Shown piece by piece: positions 15,659-24,219 of a stretch of DNA of 42,939 bases. Location of the stretch: positions 1 to 42,939 of the forward strand of contig CAILCX010000042.1 of NCBI GenBank assembly GCA_903832775.1, read 5' to 3'. A program made the position numbers and the translations under genes. The notes beneath the pieces are model-generated. The model searched no databases. It was given only the letters and a program-made list of their open reading frames with translations, and was not told the DNA's origin. Position 1 is the first letter of the stretch, and each line of letters opens with the position of its first letter. The stretch comes from an uncultured Methylobacter sp. Lineage in GTDB: Bacteria > Pseudomonadota > Gammaproteobacteria > Methylococcales > Methylomonadaceae.

Positions 15659-17242
15659 ATGGATAAAAGAATGAAAGGTGTTTTAAATTTGGTTTCGGTA
15701 GGCCCCGGCTTTAGCGATTTGATAGTTCCCCGCGCGGAAGCGGCGTTGCGGGACAGCGATGTTATTGTCGCTTATGATCTTTACTTGCGCTGGATTGAAC
15801 CCTGGATAGCCGACAAGGAAATACACACGCCACCCTTAACACAAGAACGTGAGCGCGCTTTATTGGCGATAGAAAAAGCTAGGGCCGGCGCAAAGGTTGC
15901 GTTGATTTCCAGTGGAGACATCGGTATTTATGCGATGGCAGCATTGGCGTTTGATGAAATGCGCGAAGACGATGACTATGAAGTAAATGTCATTCCGGGC
16001 ATTACTTCTGCCAATGCCTGCGCGTCCTTATTGGGTTCACCCTTGTCACACGACTTTGCCACGCTCAGTTTGTCTGATCTTTTATGTCCCTGGGACTGGA
16101 TAGAGCAACGCGGTAGCCACATCGCCCAGGCCGATCTGGCCTGTGTGTTGTATAACGTACAAAGCGCCGGTCGACAGGAAGGCGTGTACCGTATTCTTAA
16201 TATAATGCTCGAAGGAAAATCACCAACAACCTTGTGCGGCGTGGTGCGCAATGCCTATCGACCCGGTCAGGAAGTGAGTATTCATACTCTGGCAGAACTG
16301 CCGTCTTTACAGTTTGATATGCTGACCACCATCGTAATCGGCAATCGCTTTACCCAGCGCAAACGCGGCTATATTTTTACGCCACGCGGTTACAATAACT
16401 GGGACATGCCTGCCGAAAAAACTGAAACCACACAATTACCCAATCAGGCACTGTGGATGTTTTCCGGTACCAGCGATGGCAACGCCCTGGCTAATGACCT
16501 GGCACAACTTGGTTACCCGGTGGTAGTTTCCGCCGCGACGGAATACGGTGGCGAAGTTGCCGCCCAACATTGCAGCGGTGTGGCGGTCTGGGCAGGTCAT
16601 CAAGGCGTTGAAGCACAAAGACAAGCATTAAGCCAACATCAGGCACAGGTCATAGTTGACGCGACGCATCCTTATGCTAACCTGATTTCGGAACAATTGA
16701 TGGGCTTGGCAAAAAATCTGGCTATTCCTTATCTGCGCTATGAACGACCCAGTTCCCTGGGATGTGCTGAACAAAATGAAGCGCATCATCAGTCAGCACT
16801 TCCTGGCTATACTTTAGAGCAAACTGCCACTCAAGCCATTTTCCTCGGCTCCCGTATTTTTCTTACCACGGGTTCCAAGGATTTGGGCAGATTTCTGTCT
16901 GCTCCGGGTGCCAAAGACCGCGAATGGTTTGTCCGCCTGACGCCTGAACCTGAGTTTATCCAAAGAGCGATTGATCTGGGCATACCGCGCAGTCATATTT
17001 GTGCCATGCAAGGACCGTTTTCTGAAGCGTTCAACACTGCTTTGTGGCGCGATTTAAAAATCGATTGTGTCATTAGCAAAGATTCTGGTGAAGCGGGCGG
17101 TTTTCAAGCCAAAGTCGCAGCGACACAGGCACTTAATATTCCCTTGCTGGTCATCAAACGTCCGGAGCTTGCTTATCCGTTCATTACTTCTAGCAACGAT
17201 GAGGTAATAAAGCAATTACAGGCCTGGAATATTACTGCATGA
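15659..17242 (+). CDS. CbiH-CbiJ fusion: cobalt-factor III C17-methyltransferase and precorrin-6A reductase
   Basis: Residues 1-250 form a CbiH/CobJ SAM methyltransferase that drives C17 methylation and ring contraction. It has LVSVGPGFSDLIVPRAEAAL (about 11-30), SSGDIGIYAMA (about 82-92) and the IPGITSANACASLLGSPL stretch near 115. Residues about 262-527 are a CbiJ/CobK reductase, which uses NAD(P)H to reduce the ring: ALWMFSGTSDGNALA opens the domain, VIVDATHPYA lies mid-domain and VISKDSGEAGG near the end. The two enzymes catalyse separated steps, so the fusion may serve co-expression or channelling. An inner ATG at 15671 could be the true start; neither has a clear ribosome binding site. 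Its 3' end overlaps cobW by four bases. Confidence 0.93.
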   Translation: MDKRMKGVLNLVSVGPGFSDLIVPRAEAALRDSDVIVAYDLYLRWIEPWIADKEIHTPPLTQERERALLAIEKARAGAKVALISSGDIGIYAMAALAFDEMREDDDYEVNVIPGITSANACASLLGSPLSHDFATLSLSDLLCPWDWIEQRGSHIAQADLACVLYNVQSAGRQEGVYRILNIMLEGKSPTTLCGVVRNAYRPGQEVSIHTLAELPSLQFDMLTTIVIGNRFTQRKRGYIFTPRGYNNWDMPAEKTETTQLPNQALWMFSGTSDGNALANDLAQLGYPVVVSAATEYGGEVAAQHCSGVAVWAGHQGVEAQRQALSQHQAQVIVDATHPYANLISEQLMGLAKNLAIPYLRYERPSSLGCAEQNEAHHQSALPGYTLEQTATQAIFLGSRIFLTTGSKDLGRFLSAPGAKDREWFVRLTPEPEFIQRAIDLGIPRSHICAMQGPFSEAFNTALWRDLKIDCVISKDSGEAGGFQAKVAATQALNIPLLVIKRPELAYPFITSSNDEVIKQLQAWNITA

Positions 17243-18345
17243 TTCCAGTCACCATCGTTACCGGTTTTCTCGGTTCCGGTAAAACCACGTTATTAAGCAG
17301 CCTGATTAAAACCCGACAAAACCGTCGCTTGGCTTTGTTGATTAACGAGTTTGGCGAAGTGTCCATTGATGGCGCCTTGATTCGTAAAAGCGCTGAAGGC
17401 ACTGACCATATAAGGATTCACGATTTTGCTTATGGTTTGATTGCCTATGGCGATGATGAACATTTTATTCCTACATTAAAGGCGATAGCTGATCGTAGCG
17501 CCAGTGTTGATCATGTGTTGATAGAAACTTCTGGGCTGGCCCTGCCGACAGCCATTATGGAATTGTTACAATCACCCGAACTTGCTAATGATTTTATCCT
17601 GGATGCCACGCTGGCCGTTGTTGATACGCCGTTATTGCTGTCCAACCAGTTTGATCGTGAATTGATTGCTACTAGTCCCAAAGCAGCCATTGCGGAATCC
17701 GTCGCCAGCCTGTTTGAGCAACAACTCGAATATGCCGATGTCGTTGTTCTGAATAAAATCGACACGCTAAATGAAGAGGATTTATTACTCGCCGAACAAC
17801 GGGTTCGTGACCGTGCGCCTAACGTGCGTTTCTTGGAATTGGCGTTTAATGCGCAATTAGATATTCGCCTTGCCCTTGGCTTACGCTTGCACCAAGCGAC
17901 TTTCATCCTGCACAATCACCGTGTCAGCTTGCCGAATGCCGATACGCCTACCTTAAGTAGTCATCAACGATTGGATGGCCATGCGCATTCGGGTTTCGCA
18001 GGTCACAGTCACGGCTTGGCAACCCATAAACATTTCCATGAGCAGGATCCAGGCTGGCTGTCGATTGTATTGCGTAGCTCAGAATTGCAACAAGCAGAAA
18101 CGCTTAAACAGGCGTTAATCGAAGTGGCCAAAGCAGAGCCCTTATTGCGGAGCAAAGGTTTTATTTTAACGGATGATCCCGATCTAACGATTTTGGTACA
18201 AGCGGTTCGAACGCGTGTAGTGATAACGTCCCAAATTAGGCAACAAGCCGCTGACAAATCGGAACTGGTTTTTATTGGCTATCATTTGAATCGTATCAAC
18301 GTGGCTGCACAGTTGTCCAAATTGACTGACACAGTCTGGAAATAA
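17239..18345 (+). CDS. cobW: CobW-type G3E GTPase lacking the CxCC metal motif
   Basis: CobW proteins are GTPases of the COG0523 metallochaperone group that are thought to deliver cobalt to CobN. The 368-residue protein keeps the nucleotide-binding parts: P-loop GFLGSGKT (9-16), ETSGLALP (96-103) and NKID (172-175). In the usual metal site ELxNGCxCC the aligned segment is FAYGLIAY (63-70), so all three cysteines are replaced. A His-rich stretch (residues 242-267, nine His) lies before the C-terminal domain, as in other CobW proteins. It overlaps the upstream fusion gene by four bases and is followed 14 bases later by cbiA. Whether it still binds metal is unclear. Confidence 0.92.
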   Translation: MIPVTIVTGFLGSGKTTLLSSLIKTRQNRRLALLINEFGEVSIDGALIRKSAEGTDHIRIHDFAYGLIAYGDDEHFIPTLKAIADRSASVDHVLIETSGLALPTAIMELLQSPELANDFILDATLAVVDTPLLLSNQFDRELIATSPKAAIAESVASLFEQQLEYADVVVLNKIDTLNEEDLLLAEQRVRDRAPNVRFLELAFNAQLDIRLALGLRLHQATFILHNHRVSLPNADTPTLSSHQRLDGHAHSGFAGHSHGLATHKHFHEQDPGWLSIVLRSSELQQAETLKQALIEVAKAEPLLRSKGFILTDDPDLTILVQAVRTRVVITSQIRQQAADKSELVFIGYHLNRINVAAQLSKLTDTVWK

Positions 18346-18359
18346 CTTAAACTCTGTAA

Positions 18360-19658
18360 ATGAAAGTTCAAAAAGCTTATTGCCCTGCCCTATTCCTCAG
18401 CGCACCGGGTTCCAATCACGGCAAAACTACGATAACCGCCGCACTTGCCCGTTACCATGTATCTCAGGGACGAATGGTCAGAGTATTTAAAGCCGGCCCC
18501 GATTTTCTTGATCCGATGATACTTGAACAGGCTTGTGGTCAGCCGGTGTATCAGCTTGATCTTTGGATGATGGGCGAAAACGAATGCAGACGTTTACTTT
18601 ATCAAGCGGCGCTTGAAGCAGATTTAATCCTGATTGAAGGCGTCATGGGTTTATTCGATGGCGAGCCTTGCTGCGCCGATCTTGCTGAGCTTTTCTCGGT
18701 GCCTGTAATGGCAGTGATTAATGCAACCGGAACCGCGCAAACGTTCGGCGCAGTTGCTTTTGGGCTTGCCAATTATCGACCCGGATTGAGGTTTGCCGGT
18801 GTCTTAGCCAATAACGTCGCCAGTCCACGACATAATGACATGCTTAAACAGGGCATACCTGCTGATATACTTTATTTTGGCGGTATTGCTCGCGATACTC
18901 AGTTTGTGTTGCCAGAACGGCATTTAGGATTGGTCCAGGCTGAAGAAGTCAGCGATCTGGATTCGCGCATCACAGCGACTGCCGAAGCACTTGCCTTAAC
19001 CGGTTTAGTGAACTTGCCGGAAGCGGTTGAATTTACTTCTCAACAATCGGAACCACTGCCAAAATTGCTTGCCAGTATCCGCATTGGTATTGCCCGCGAC
19101 GCTGCTTTTTCATTTATTTATACTGCCAATCTGGAAATATTAGAGGCAATGGGAGCAACATTATGCTTCTTTTCGCCGCTTGCAGATAGCGCACTGCCTG
19201 AGGTTGACAGTATTTATCTGCCTGGCGGCTATCCTGAACTGCATCTACAAACTCTGCAAGAAAATCTGGCGATGAAAGCCGAGTTGCGAACTCATTTTGA
19301 GCTTGGAACGCCACTCTATGCAGAATGCGGTGGAATGTTGTATTTACTCGAATCGCTTACCGATACGGCAGGACTTCGGGGCGATATGGTCGGGTTGTTA
19401 CCGGGTTGTGCTGTCATGCAAAACCGGTTAAAAGGTTTGGGTTATCAATCAGCCCCGATGCCCGGTGGCTTGCTGCGTGGTCATACTTTCCATCATTCCT
19501 TGATAGACACTCCACTTCTTCCCATTGCCTATGGTGAACGTTTGCACAAGACATCAGCAGGCGAAGCCATTTATAAGCTAAACAACTTAACCGCCAGCTA
19601 TTTACATTGTAATTTTTCTTCAAATCCACAGGCGGCAGCGCAATTATTTTTGCCGTAA
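18360..19658 (+). CDS. cbiA: CbiA, cobyrinate a,c-diamide synthase
   Basis: CbiA/CobB amidates the a and c side chains of cobyrinate using ATP and glutamine. The 432-residue protein has the ATP-binding N-terminal domain with SAPGSNHGKTT (about 14-24), VFKAGPDFLDP (about 42-52) and EGVMGLFDG. The C-terminal glutamine amidotransferase half has LPGGYPELH and YAECGGMLYL with nucleophile C323. Length is as expected for CbiA. No clear ribosome binding site precedes the ATG. The gene ends the plus-strand B12 run, stopping 12 bases from a convergent dnaJ-like gene. Confidence 0.95.
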   Translation: MKVQKAYCPALFLSAPGSNHGKTTITAALARYHVSQGRMVRVFKAGPDFLDPMILEQACGQPVYQLDLWMMGENECRRLLYQAALEADLILIEGVMGLFDGEPCCADLAELFSVPVMAVINATGTAQTFGAVAFGLANYRPGLRFAGVLANNVASPRHNDMLKQGIPADILYFGGIARDTQFVLPERHLGLVQAEEVSDLDSRITATAEALALTGLVNLPEAVEFTSQQSEPLPKLLASIRIGIARDAAFSFIYTANLEILEAMGATLCFFSPLADSALPEVDSIYLPGGYPELHLQTLQENLAMKAELRTHFELGTPLYAECGGMLYLLESLTDTAGLRGDMVGLLPGCAVMQNRLKGLGYQSAPMPGGLLRGHTFHHSLIDTPLLPIAYGERLHKTSAGEAIYKLNNLTASYLHCNFSSNPQAAAQLFLP

Positions 19659-19670
19659 AAATACTGAACT

Positions 19671-20507
19671 TCAGGCATCAATATTAATTGATTGCTTAAC
19701 AGCCCTATAGGCTTTATTGGCATTTTCAGTATTTTCAGACTGTCTGATAATTTGCAGGGTAACAACAAAGTCCCCCGGAATCTTGGCAGGTAATCCACAG
19801 CCCTTTATTCTTAACTCTGAAGCTTGCTGAGATTTTGGAGGGATTCTTAAATCGACTATCCCATTTGGCGTAGGCACTTTGATTTGGGTACCTGATTTAG
19901 CTTCAAAAGGCGTAACTGATAAATCCATGCAAATATCGGTTTCAATGACCTTATAAAGTGGATGTCGGTTAAAAGCAATTTCCAGCACAAGATCACCGGC
20001 TTTACTCCCTTTCGATACCGATTGACCATGGCCAGATAACCTGATGGTTTGTCCCGGTTTAATACCTATTGGAATTTTAACATTCAGAAGTTCATGTTTA
20101 ATTTCTGTTTTCCCTTGATCATCTATTTCTGGTTTAGTTAAATAAATATTGCATTCTGAGCCATGAATACTGTCTTCGAGATCAATATAAACTATTACAT
20201 GACTGTCAGTACAAGGTTGGCGTCCATATTGACTCGGGTTCAAACCGAAAAGCTTACCCAAAAAATACCTTAAACTATCGCCATTGACTTGAAATTGCTT
20301 ACCTTGAATGTCGTACTTGGCTCTTTTTTGAGGATCAATTAATATTTGGTAAGCCTTTCTCAGTTCTTTAAATTTTGCTTCAGCCTGGGGATCTTTGCTA
20401 ATATCGGGATGATATTTATGGGCCAGTTTATGATAGGCGCACCTCACTTCATCTTGAGAGACGTCTTCTGACAAACCCATGATCTGGTAGTAATATTTAT
20501 AACTCAT
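19671..20507 (-). CDS. DnaJ-class co-chaperone, CbpA-like
   Basis: This 278-residue protein has an N-terminal J domain with the HPD motif at residues 33-35, which stimulates Hsp70 ATPase. The C-terminal beta-rich substrate-binding region (about 105-260) contains IPIGIKPGQTIRLSGHGQ and GDLVLEI. It lacks the four CxxCxGxG zinc repeats of DnaJ, and the Gly/Phe linker is short, so it resembles CbpA rather than DnaJ. AAGGG lies about 9 bases before the ATG. It converges on cbiA and has no evident link to B12 synthesis. Confidence 0.9.
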   Translation of the reverse strand: MSYKYYYQIMGLSEDVSQDEVRCAYHKLAHKYHPDISKDPQAEAKFKELRKAYQILIDPQKRAKYDIQGKQFQVNGDSLRYFLGKLFGLNPSQYGRQPCTDSHVIVYIDLEDSIHGSECNIYLTKPEIDDQGKTEIKHELLNVKIPIGIKPGQTIRLSGHGQSVSKGSKAGDLVLEIAFNRHPLYKVIETDICMDLSVTPFEAKSGTQIKVPTPNGIVDLRIPPKSQQASELRIKGCGLPAKIPGDFVVTLQIIRQSENTENANKAYRAVKQSINIDA

Positions 20508-21371
20508 GTCAAATTTGCCCTTAATATCAACAAATTGATTACATACAAATATCTGGTAGTCTGCTGTAGTTACGCTAATGGTCAGAAATTAATCGGATAA
20601 GTTTCACCTAAATCTGTCCATATTACCGGGTAATGCATTGATTTTTGTTTCTTTAAAAACTATTTATTTAAAGCCCACTTAAAAAATTTGGTTATGGCAA
20701 TTAAAGTACAATAAGAATAAAAATGATAGCAATTTTTCGTCATAAATTGAAAAATGTGATAGTTGTATCTTAATTTTATTTTCGTTGAATCTCTTATTAA
20801 AACATTTTAGGCAAATAAAAACCATTCATCACTAAAAAAACAACAATAATTATTTATAACAATTACTTACAAAGCAATCCTCCGTTGCAAACTTTAATGC
20901 TTCAAAAATAGAAAACAAGTCTTTCTACACGATAAGCATAATTTTTTTAATATAAAAACAGACGAAATTGCATTTATCAATACTACTGAATCAACCCGAA
21001 CGGATACATTCATATTAAACACCTTTAAGCCGAAATATCAATTTTGTTACAGTGTAAACAATACAAGATTCAAGTCATAAACCCAGACAGAATGCAGGCT
21101 ACAGAACCACTACGTCAGACAATATGTAACTTCTGATTAAGCTCCCTGTATCAAAAATATTACAGTCATTCCATAGAGTTCCTGATAATTGCCAGCCAAG
21201 TGTCTCAAATATCTTACACATGCGCTTTTACCCTGCATCTTATTTTCCCAAAAAAAAATATTTTTATTTTATAAACAACAAGTTATTAAAAATGGCCCTG
21301 TTATTGCTTATATAAACTAAAACCAGATCATTTAGATCTGAAAATTAAAAAATCTAATCTTGGAAATCATT
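20508..21371. other. AT-rich non-coding stretch
   Basis: I see no gene in this stretch on either strand. It is rich in A and T runs. A short palindrome ATTACCGGGTAAT (20622-20634) lies about 120 bases upstream of the dnaJ-like start. CAGATC (21324-21329) and GATCTG (21335-21340) form another near the small open frame at 21372. Promoters for both are likely but not resolvable. Confidence 0.5.
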
Positions 21372-21491
21372 ATGAAACAGTTAGCTTTATCTACAGTACG
21401 CTCATTAAGCAATTCAGCCAAATTTTCTGCCCATGTTCGTCCCAGACGCAAACCCTTTGTATCCAATTGCAAAAAATTATCCTGCGATTAA
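21372..21491 (+). CDS. Candidate small peptide gene with two-cysteine tail
   Basis: This is a 39-codon frame with GGAA six bases before the ATG, isolated in a 1-kb gap. The peptide starts MKQLALSTVRSLSNSAKF, has an Arg/Lys-rich middle (RPRRKP) and ends SNCKKLSCD with cysteines at 33 and 38. The layout, a basic leader and a short Cys-containing tail, resembles precursors of modified peptides, but there is no modification enzyme nearby and it does not match methanobactin or other precursors I know. It may be a chance frame. The gene converges on modC. Confidence 0.35.
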   Translation: MKQLALSTVRSLSNSAKFSAHVRPRRKPFVSNCKKLSCD

Positions 21492-21551
21492 TTCCTTCAG
21501 GTTCATTAGCCAGACTCACCACAAATATCATAATATTTATACGTTAAGGAA

Positions 21552-22634
21552 TTACTGATGAATTAATGTCGATACGCCTTTGATCTGAACATACACAGCC
21601 ATACCAACCTTCAAATCCAGTAATAATGCCGACTTACGGGTGATATGGGCAAGCAGCACCTGACTGGCAACTTGAAGCCTGATCAGACTCTGACCGCCAT
21701 GAGCATCTGCAATTTCAACTATAGTCGCTGGCAATACGTTGAGTATACTGGTAGCAACCGGCGCCTCAAGAGCGATACTGACATCACGGGCGTAAATCTG
21801 TACCCGCAGAGGCGTTCCAATTTTGGCCTCAACTGCGGGAAGGCTCAGCGATCCTCCGGAAAAAATGACGCGGGTCAGATGATAACTGGGTTCATGTTCC
21901 GCTATAGCCACCAGCCAAACTGTGGAAGCATCCTGCTCTTGTGCCTGCGCAACATCAAGACGGTTTTGCGTCTCTGACAACGCCCCCGAAGCCAGGACAC
22001 GTCCATTCTCAAGAATCACCAGTGTATCCGCCAATTGCGCAACTTCCTGTTGCGAATGGGTAACATACAAAACAGGAATATCCAATTGCTGATGTAAACG
22101 ACTTAAATAAGGCAGAATTTCCTGCTTGCGTTTTGAATCCAGCGATGCCAACGGTTCGTCCATTAACAGGATTTGCGGCTTGACTGCCAGTGCTCTGGCG
22201 ATGGCTACACGTTGCCGTTCACCGCCAGACAGGCGTTCCGGCATACGCTCCATTAATTGCCCAATGCCAAGTAATTCAACCGTTTGCTTAAGAGCTGCAA
22301 GGTCCGGTTTTTTGGTAATGCGCTTCAAACCGTACTGCAAATTATCGCGAACCGACAAATGCGGAAACAGATTAGCCTCCTGAAAAACATAGCCTAGCGG
22401 CCTTTTATAGGTCGGCAGAAATACACCCTGCTTACTATCCTGCCAGACAACACCATTGATTTCCAGATAGCCATTACTTGGCTGTTGCAGTCCGGCGATG
22501 CAGCGTAGCAAAGTTGTTTTACCCGAACCTGATTGGCCAAACAAAACAGTAATGCCGGTCCCGGGCAATATTAAATCAATCTCTAAATTAAACTCCCCAT
22601 AATCGAGTTGAAAGCTGGCCCGGATTTCGTTCAT
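21552..22634 (-). CDS. modC: ModC, molybdate ABC transporter ATPase
   Basis: This is the ATP-hydrolysing subunit of the molybdate importer, on the inner face of the membrane. The 360-residue protein has Walker A GQSGSGKT (33-40), signature LSGGERQ and Walker B ILLMDEPLASLD. A C-terminal TOBE/Mop domain (about 290-355), which binds oxyanion in ModC proteins, sets it apart from sulfate transporters. The ATG overlaps the modB stop as ATGA. An inverted repeat spans its stop region (arms 21489-21497 and 21546-21554). Confidence 0.95.
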   Translation of the reverse strand: MNEIRASFQLDYGEFNLEIDLILPGTGITVLFGQSGSGKTTLLRCIAGLQQPSNGYLEINGVVWQDSKQGVFLPTYKRPLGYVFQEANLFPHLSVRDNLQYGLKRITKKPDLAALKQTVELLGIGQLMERMPERLSGGERQRVAIARALAVKPQILLMDEPLASLDSKRKQEILPYLSRLHQQLDIPVLYVTHSQQEVAQLADTLVILENGRVLASGALSETQNRLDVAQAQEQDASTVWLVAIAEHEPSYHLTRVIFSGGSLSLPAVEAKIGTPLRVQIYARDVSIALEAPVATSILNVLPATIVEIADAHGGQSLIRLQVASQVLLAHITRKSALLLDLKVGMAVYVQIKGVSTLIHQ

Positions 22635-23317
22635 TTAAACGGGTGCGCGACAGGCTGTGATTTTAAGGTGGTATACATCACCAACAAGACACTAAAGGAA
22701 AACAACAACAGACACCCGGCCAGCCAGTGAGCTTCTGCATATTCCAACGCTTCGACATGATTGTAGATTTGTACCGATACCACCCGCGTTTCATCGGGGA
22801 TATTGCCGCCCACCATCAGTACCACGCCAAACTCACCGACAGTATGGGTAAAACCCAAAATCGCAGCGGTTAAAAATCCCGGTTTGGCCAACGGCACCAC
22901 AATAGTGAAAAATGTATCGGAAGGACTGGCGCGCAAGGTTGCCGCGGCTTCCAGAGCTTGTTCACCAATCATCGAAAAAGCGGCTTGCAGAGGCTGCACC
23001 ACAAATGGCAAGGAGTATAAGACTGAGGCGACAATCAGACCGGAAAAAGTGAACGGCAAGGTTCCCAAACCCAGCCAGGCAGTGAATTTACCGATGACTC
23101 CGGCTGGCCCCATAAGCACCAGCAGATAGAAGCCTAACACCGTAGGTGGCAATACCAGGGGCAAGGCAACAATGGCATTAATGAGGGCTTTCCAGGAACA
23201 TTGAGTTCGGGAAAGCCACCAGGCTAGCGGGGTGCCAAGCAGTAACATTAACGTGGTGGCTATTGCCGCCACTTTGAAGGTTAAAATTAATGTATCAAGA
23301 TCGGCGGAACTTACCAT
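22631..23317 (-). CDS. modB: ModB, molybdate ABC transporter permease
   Basis: This 228-residue inner-membrane permease has about five or six hydrophobic helices. The cytoplasmic coupling loop contains GEFGVVLMVGGNIP, which is characteristic of ModB. LPLVLPPTVLGFYLL near residue 50 is another family landmark. It follows modA by 13 bases and overlaps modC by four, so the three form an operon read modA-modB-modC. Confidence 0.95.
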   Translation of the reverse strand: MVSSADLDTLILTFKVAAIATTLMLLLGTPLAWWLSRTQCSWKALINAIVALPLVLPPTVLGFYLLVLMGPAGVIGKFTAWLGLGTLPFTFSGLIVASVLYSLPFVVQPLQAAFSMIGEQALEAAATLRASPSDTFFTIVVPLAKPGFLTAAILGFTHTVGEFGVVLMVGGNIPDETRVVSVQIYNHVEALEYAEAHWLAGCLLLFSFSVLLVMYTTLKSQPVAHPFK

Positions 23318-23330
23318 GAGTTCTTTACTA

Positions 23331-24095
23331 TTATTTAGCTAAATCGTAGCCATATTTTTTTATGATTGCCAAAGCCGGAGCTGACTTTAAATAGCTTAAC
23401 AAGGCAATCGCGGCAGGATTTTCGGCGCCTTTTTTAAGTAACACCGCACCTTGTCTAATGGGCGCATAGTCAGTTTCCGGAACAATCCAGCCGGAACCGG
23501 AATTGATTTTGCCATTTTCACTAACTTGCGACAACGCTACAAAACCCAATTCGGCATTACTGGTACTGATAAATTGATAAGTTTGCGCAATGTTCTCACC
23601 CTGAACAAACAAAGGCTGTATTTTCTCGAACAAACCTATTTTTTTTAGCACTTCAATCGCCGCAACACCGTAAGGCGCGAGCTTGGGATCAGCCAAGGCC
23701 AAATGCTTAAAACCGCCTGTTACCAAAATTTCACCCTGATCATCAACAAAATCTGGCGTAGCAGACCATAAAACCAGTCGGCCTAGCGCGTAGATAAAAC
23801 GACTGCTGGGTAAAGCCAAGCCCGCTTTCTCTAAGGTCTCCAGCCCTTTTTCATCAGCTGACAAGAACACTTCAAAAGGCCCGCCATTTTCAATTTGCGA
23901 GACAAATTTTCCTGAAGAACCAAACGATAATTTAGCGGTATGTACCGTCGCTTTTTCAAACTCGGTAGCTATTTCGGTCATGGGCTTGCTGAAATTGGCG
24001 GCGACTGCGACTAAACTAGTTGCCGCAAAACTGAATTGACTCTGCGTCAGCAACACTATCGTTAAAGATAAATGTAATGAAATATTTTTAAACAT
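23331..24095 (-). CDS. modA: ModA, periplasmic molybdate-binding protein
   Basis: This 254-residue protein has a cleavable signal peptide of about 24 residues ending in SFA-A. The mature part begins TSLVAVAANFSKPMTEIA, the usual ModA start. SFGSSGKFVSQIENGGPFEVFLSAD carries the Ser residues that bind the oxyanion. It captures molybdate, or tungstate, in the periplasm and hands it to ModB. It is first in the modABC operon. A 14-base inverted repeat lies 72-106 bases upstream of its start. Confidence 0.95.
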   Translation of the reverse strand: MFKNISLHLSLTIVLLTQSQFSFAATSLVAVAANFSKPMTEIATEFEKATVHTAKLSFGSSGKFVSQIENGGPFEVFLSADEKGLETLEKAGLALPSSRFIYALGRLVLWSATPDFVDDQGEILVTGGFKHLALADPKLAPYGVAAIEVLKKIGLFEKIQPLFVQGENIAQTYQFISTSNAELGFVALSQVSENGKINSGSGWIVPETDYAPIRQGAVLLKKGAENPAAIALLSYLKSAPALAIIKKYGYDLAK

Positions 24096-24166
24096 AAAAA
24101 TTTTCCTTTCAAAGTTTACTGGCGTTAGGTTTTATCGAGGTTGTGTTATTCGTTGATATCCCTGTG

Positions 24167-24201
24167 CCATACAAAGATAAGCGTTTGTTATCTCTGTATG
24201 G
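24167..24201. promoter_or_regulatory. Inverted repeat between the porin gene and modA
   Basis: CCATACAAAGATAA (24167-24180) pairs with TTATCTCTGTATGG (24188-24201), 13 of 14 bases, around a seven-base loop. It lies past the porin stop and upstream of modA, both on the minus strand. There is no T run after it, which argues against a simple terminator; it may be an operator for modABC. The outer CCAT/ATGG resembles the palindrome at 26558. Confidence 0.45.
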
Positions 24202-24219
24202 AAACCGATTTATATTGTG

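Noticed and set aside
21372-21491. Methanobactin precursor
   Set aside because: The host may be a methanotroph and the tail has two cysteines, but the core does not match known MbnA peptides and no MbnB/MbnC-like enzyme is nearby.
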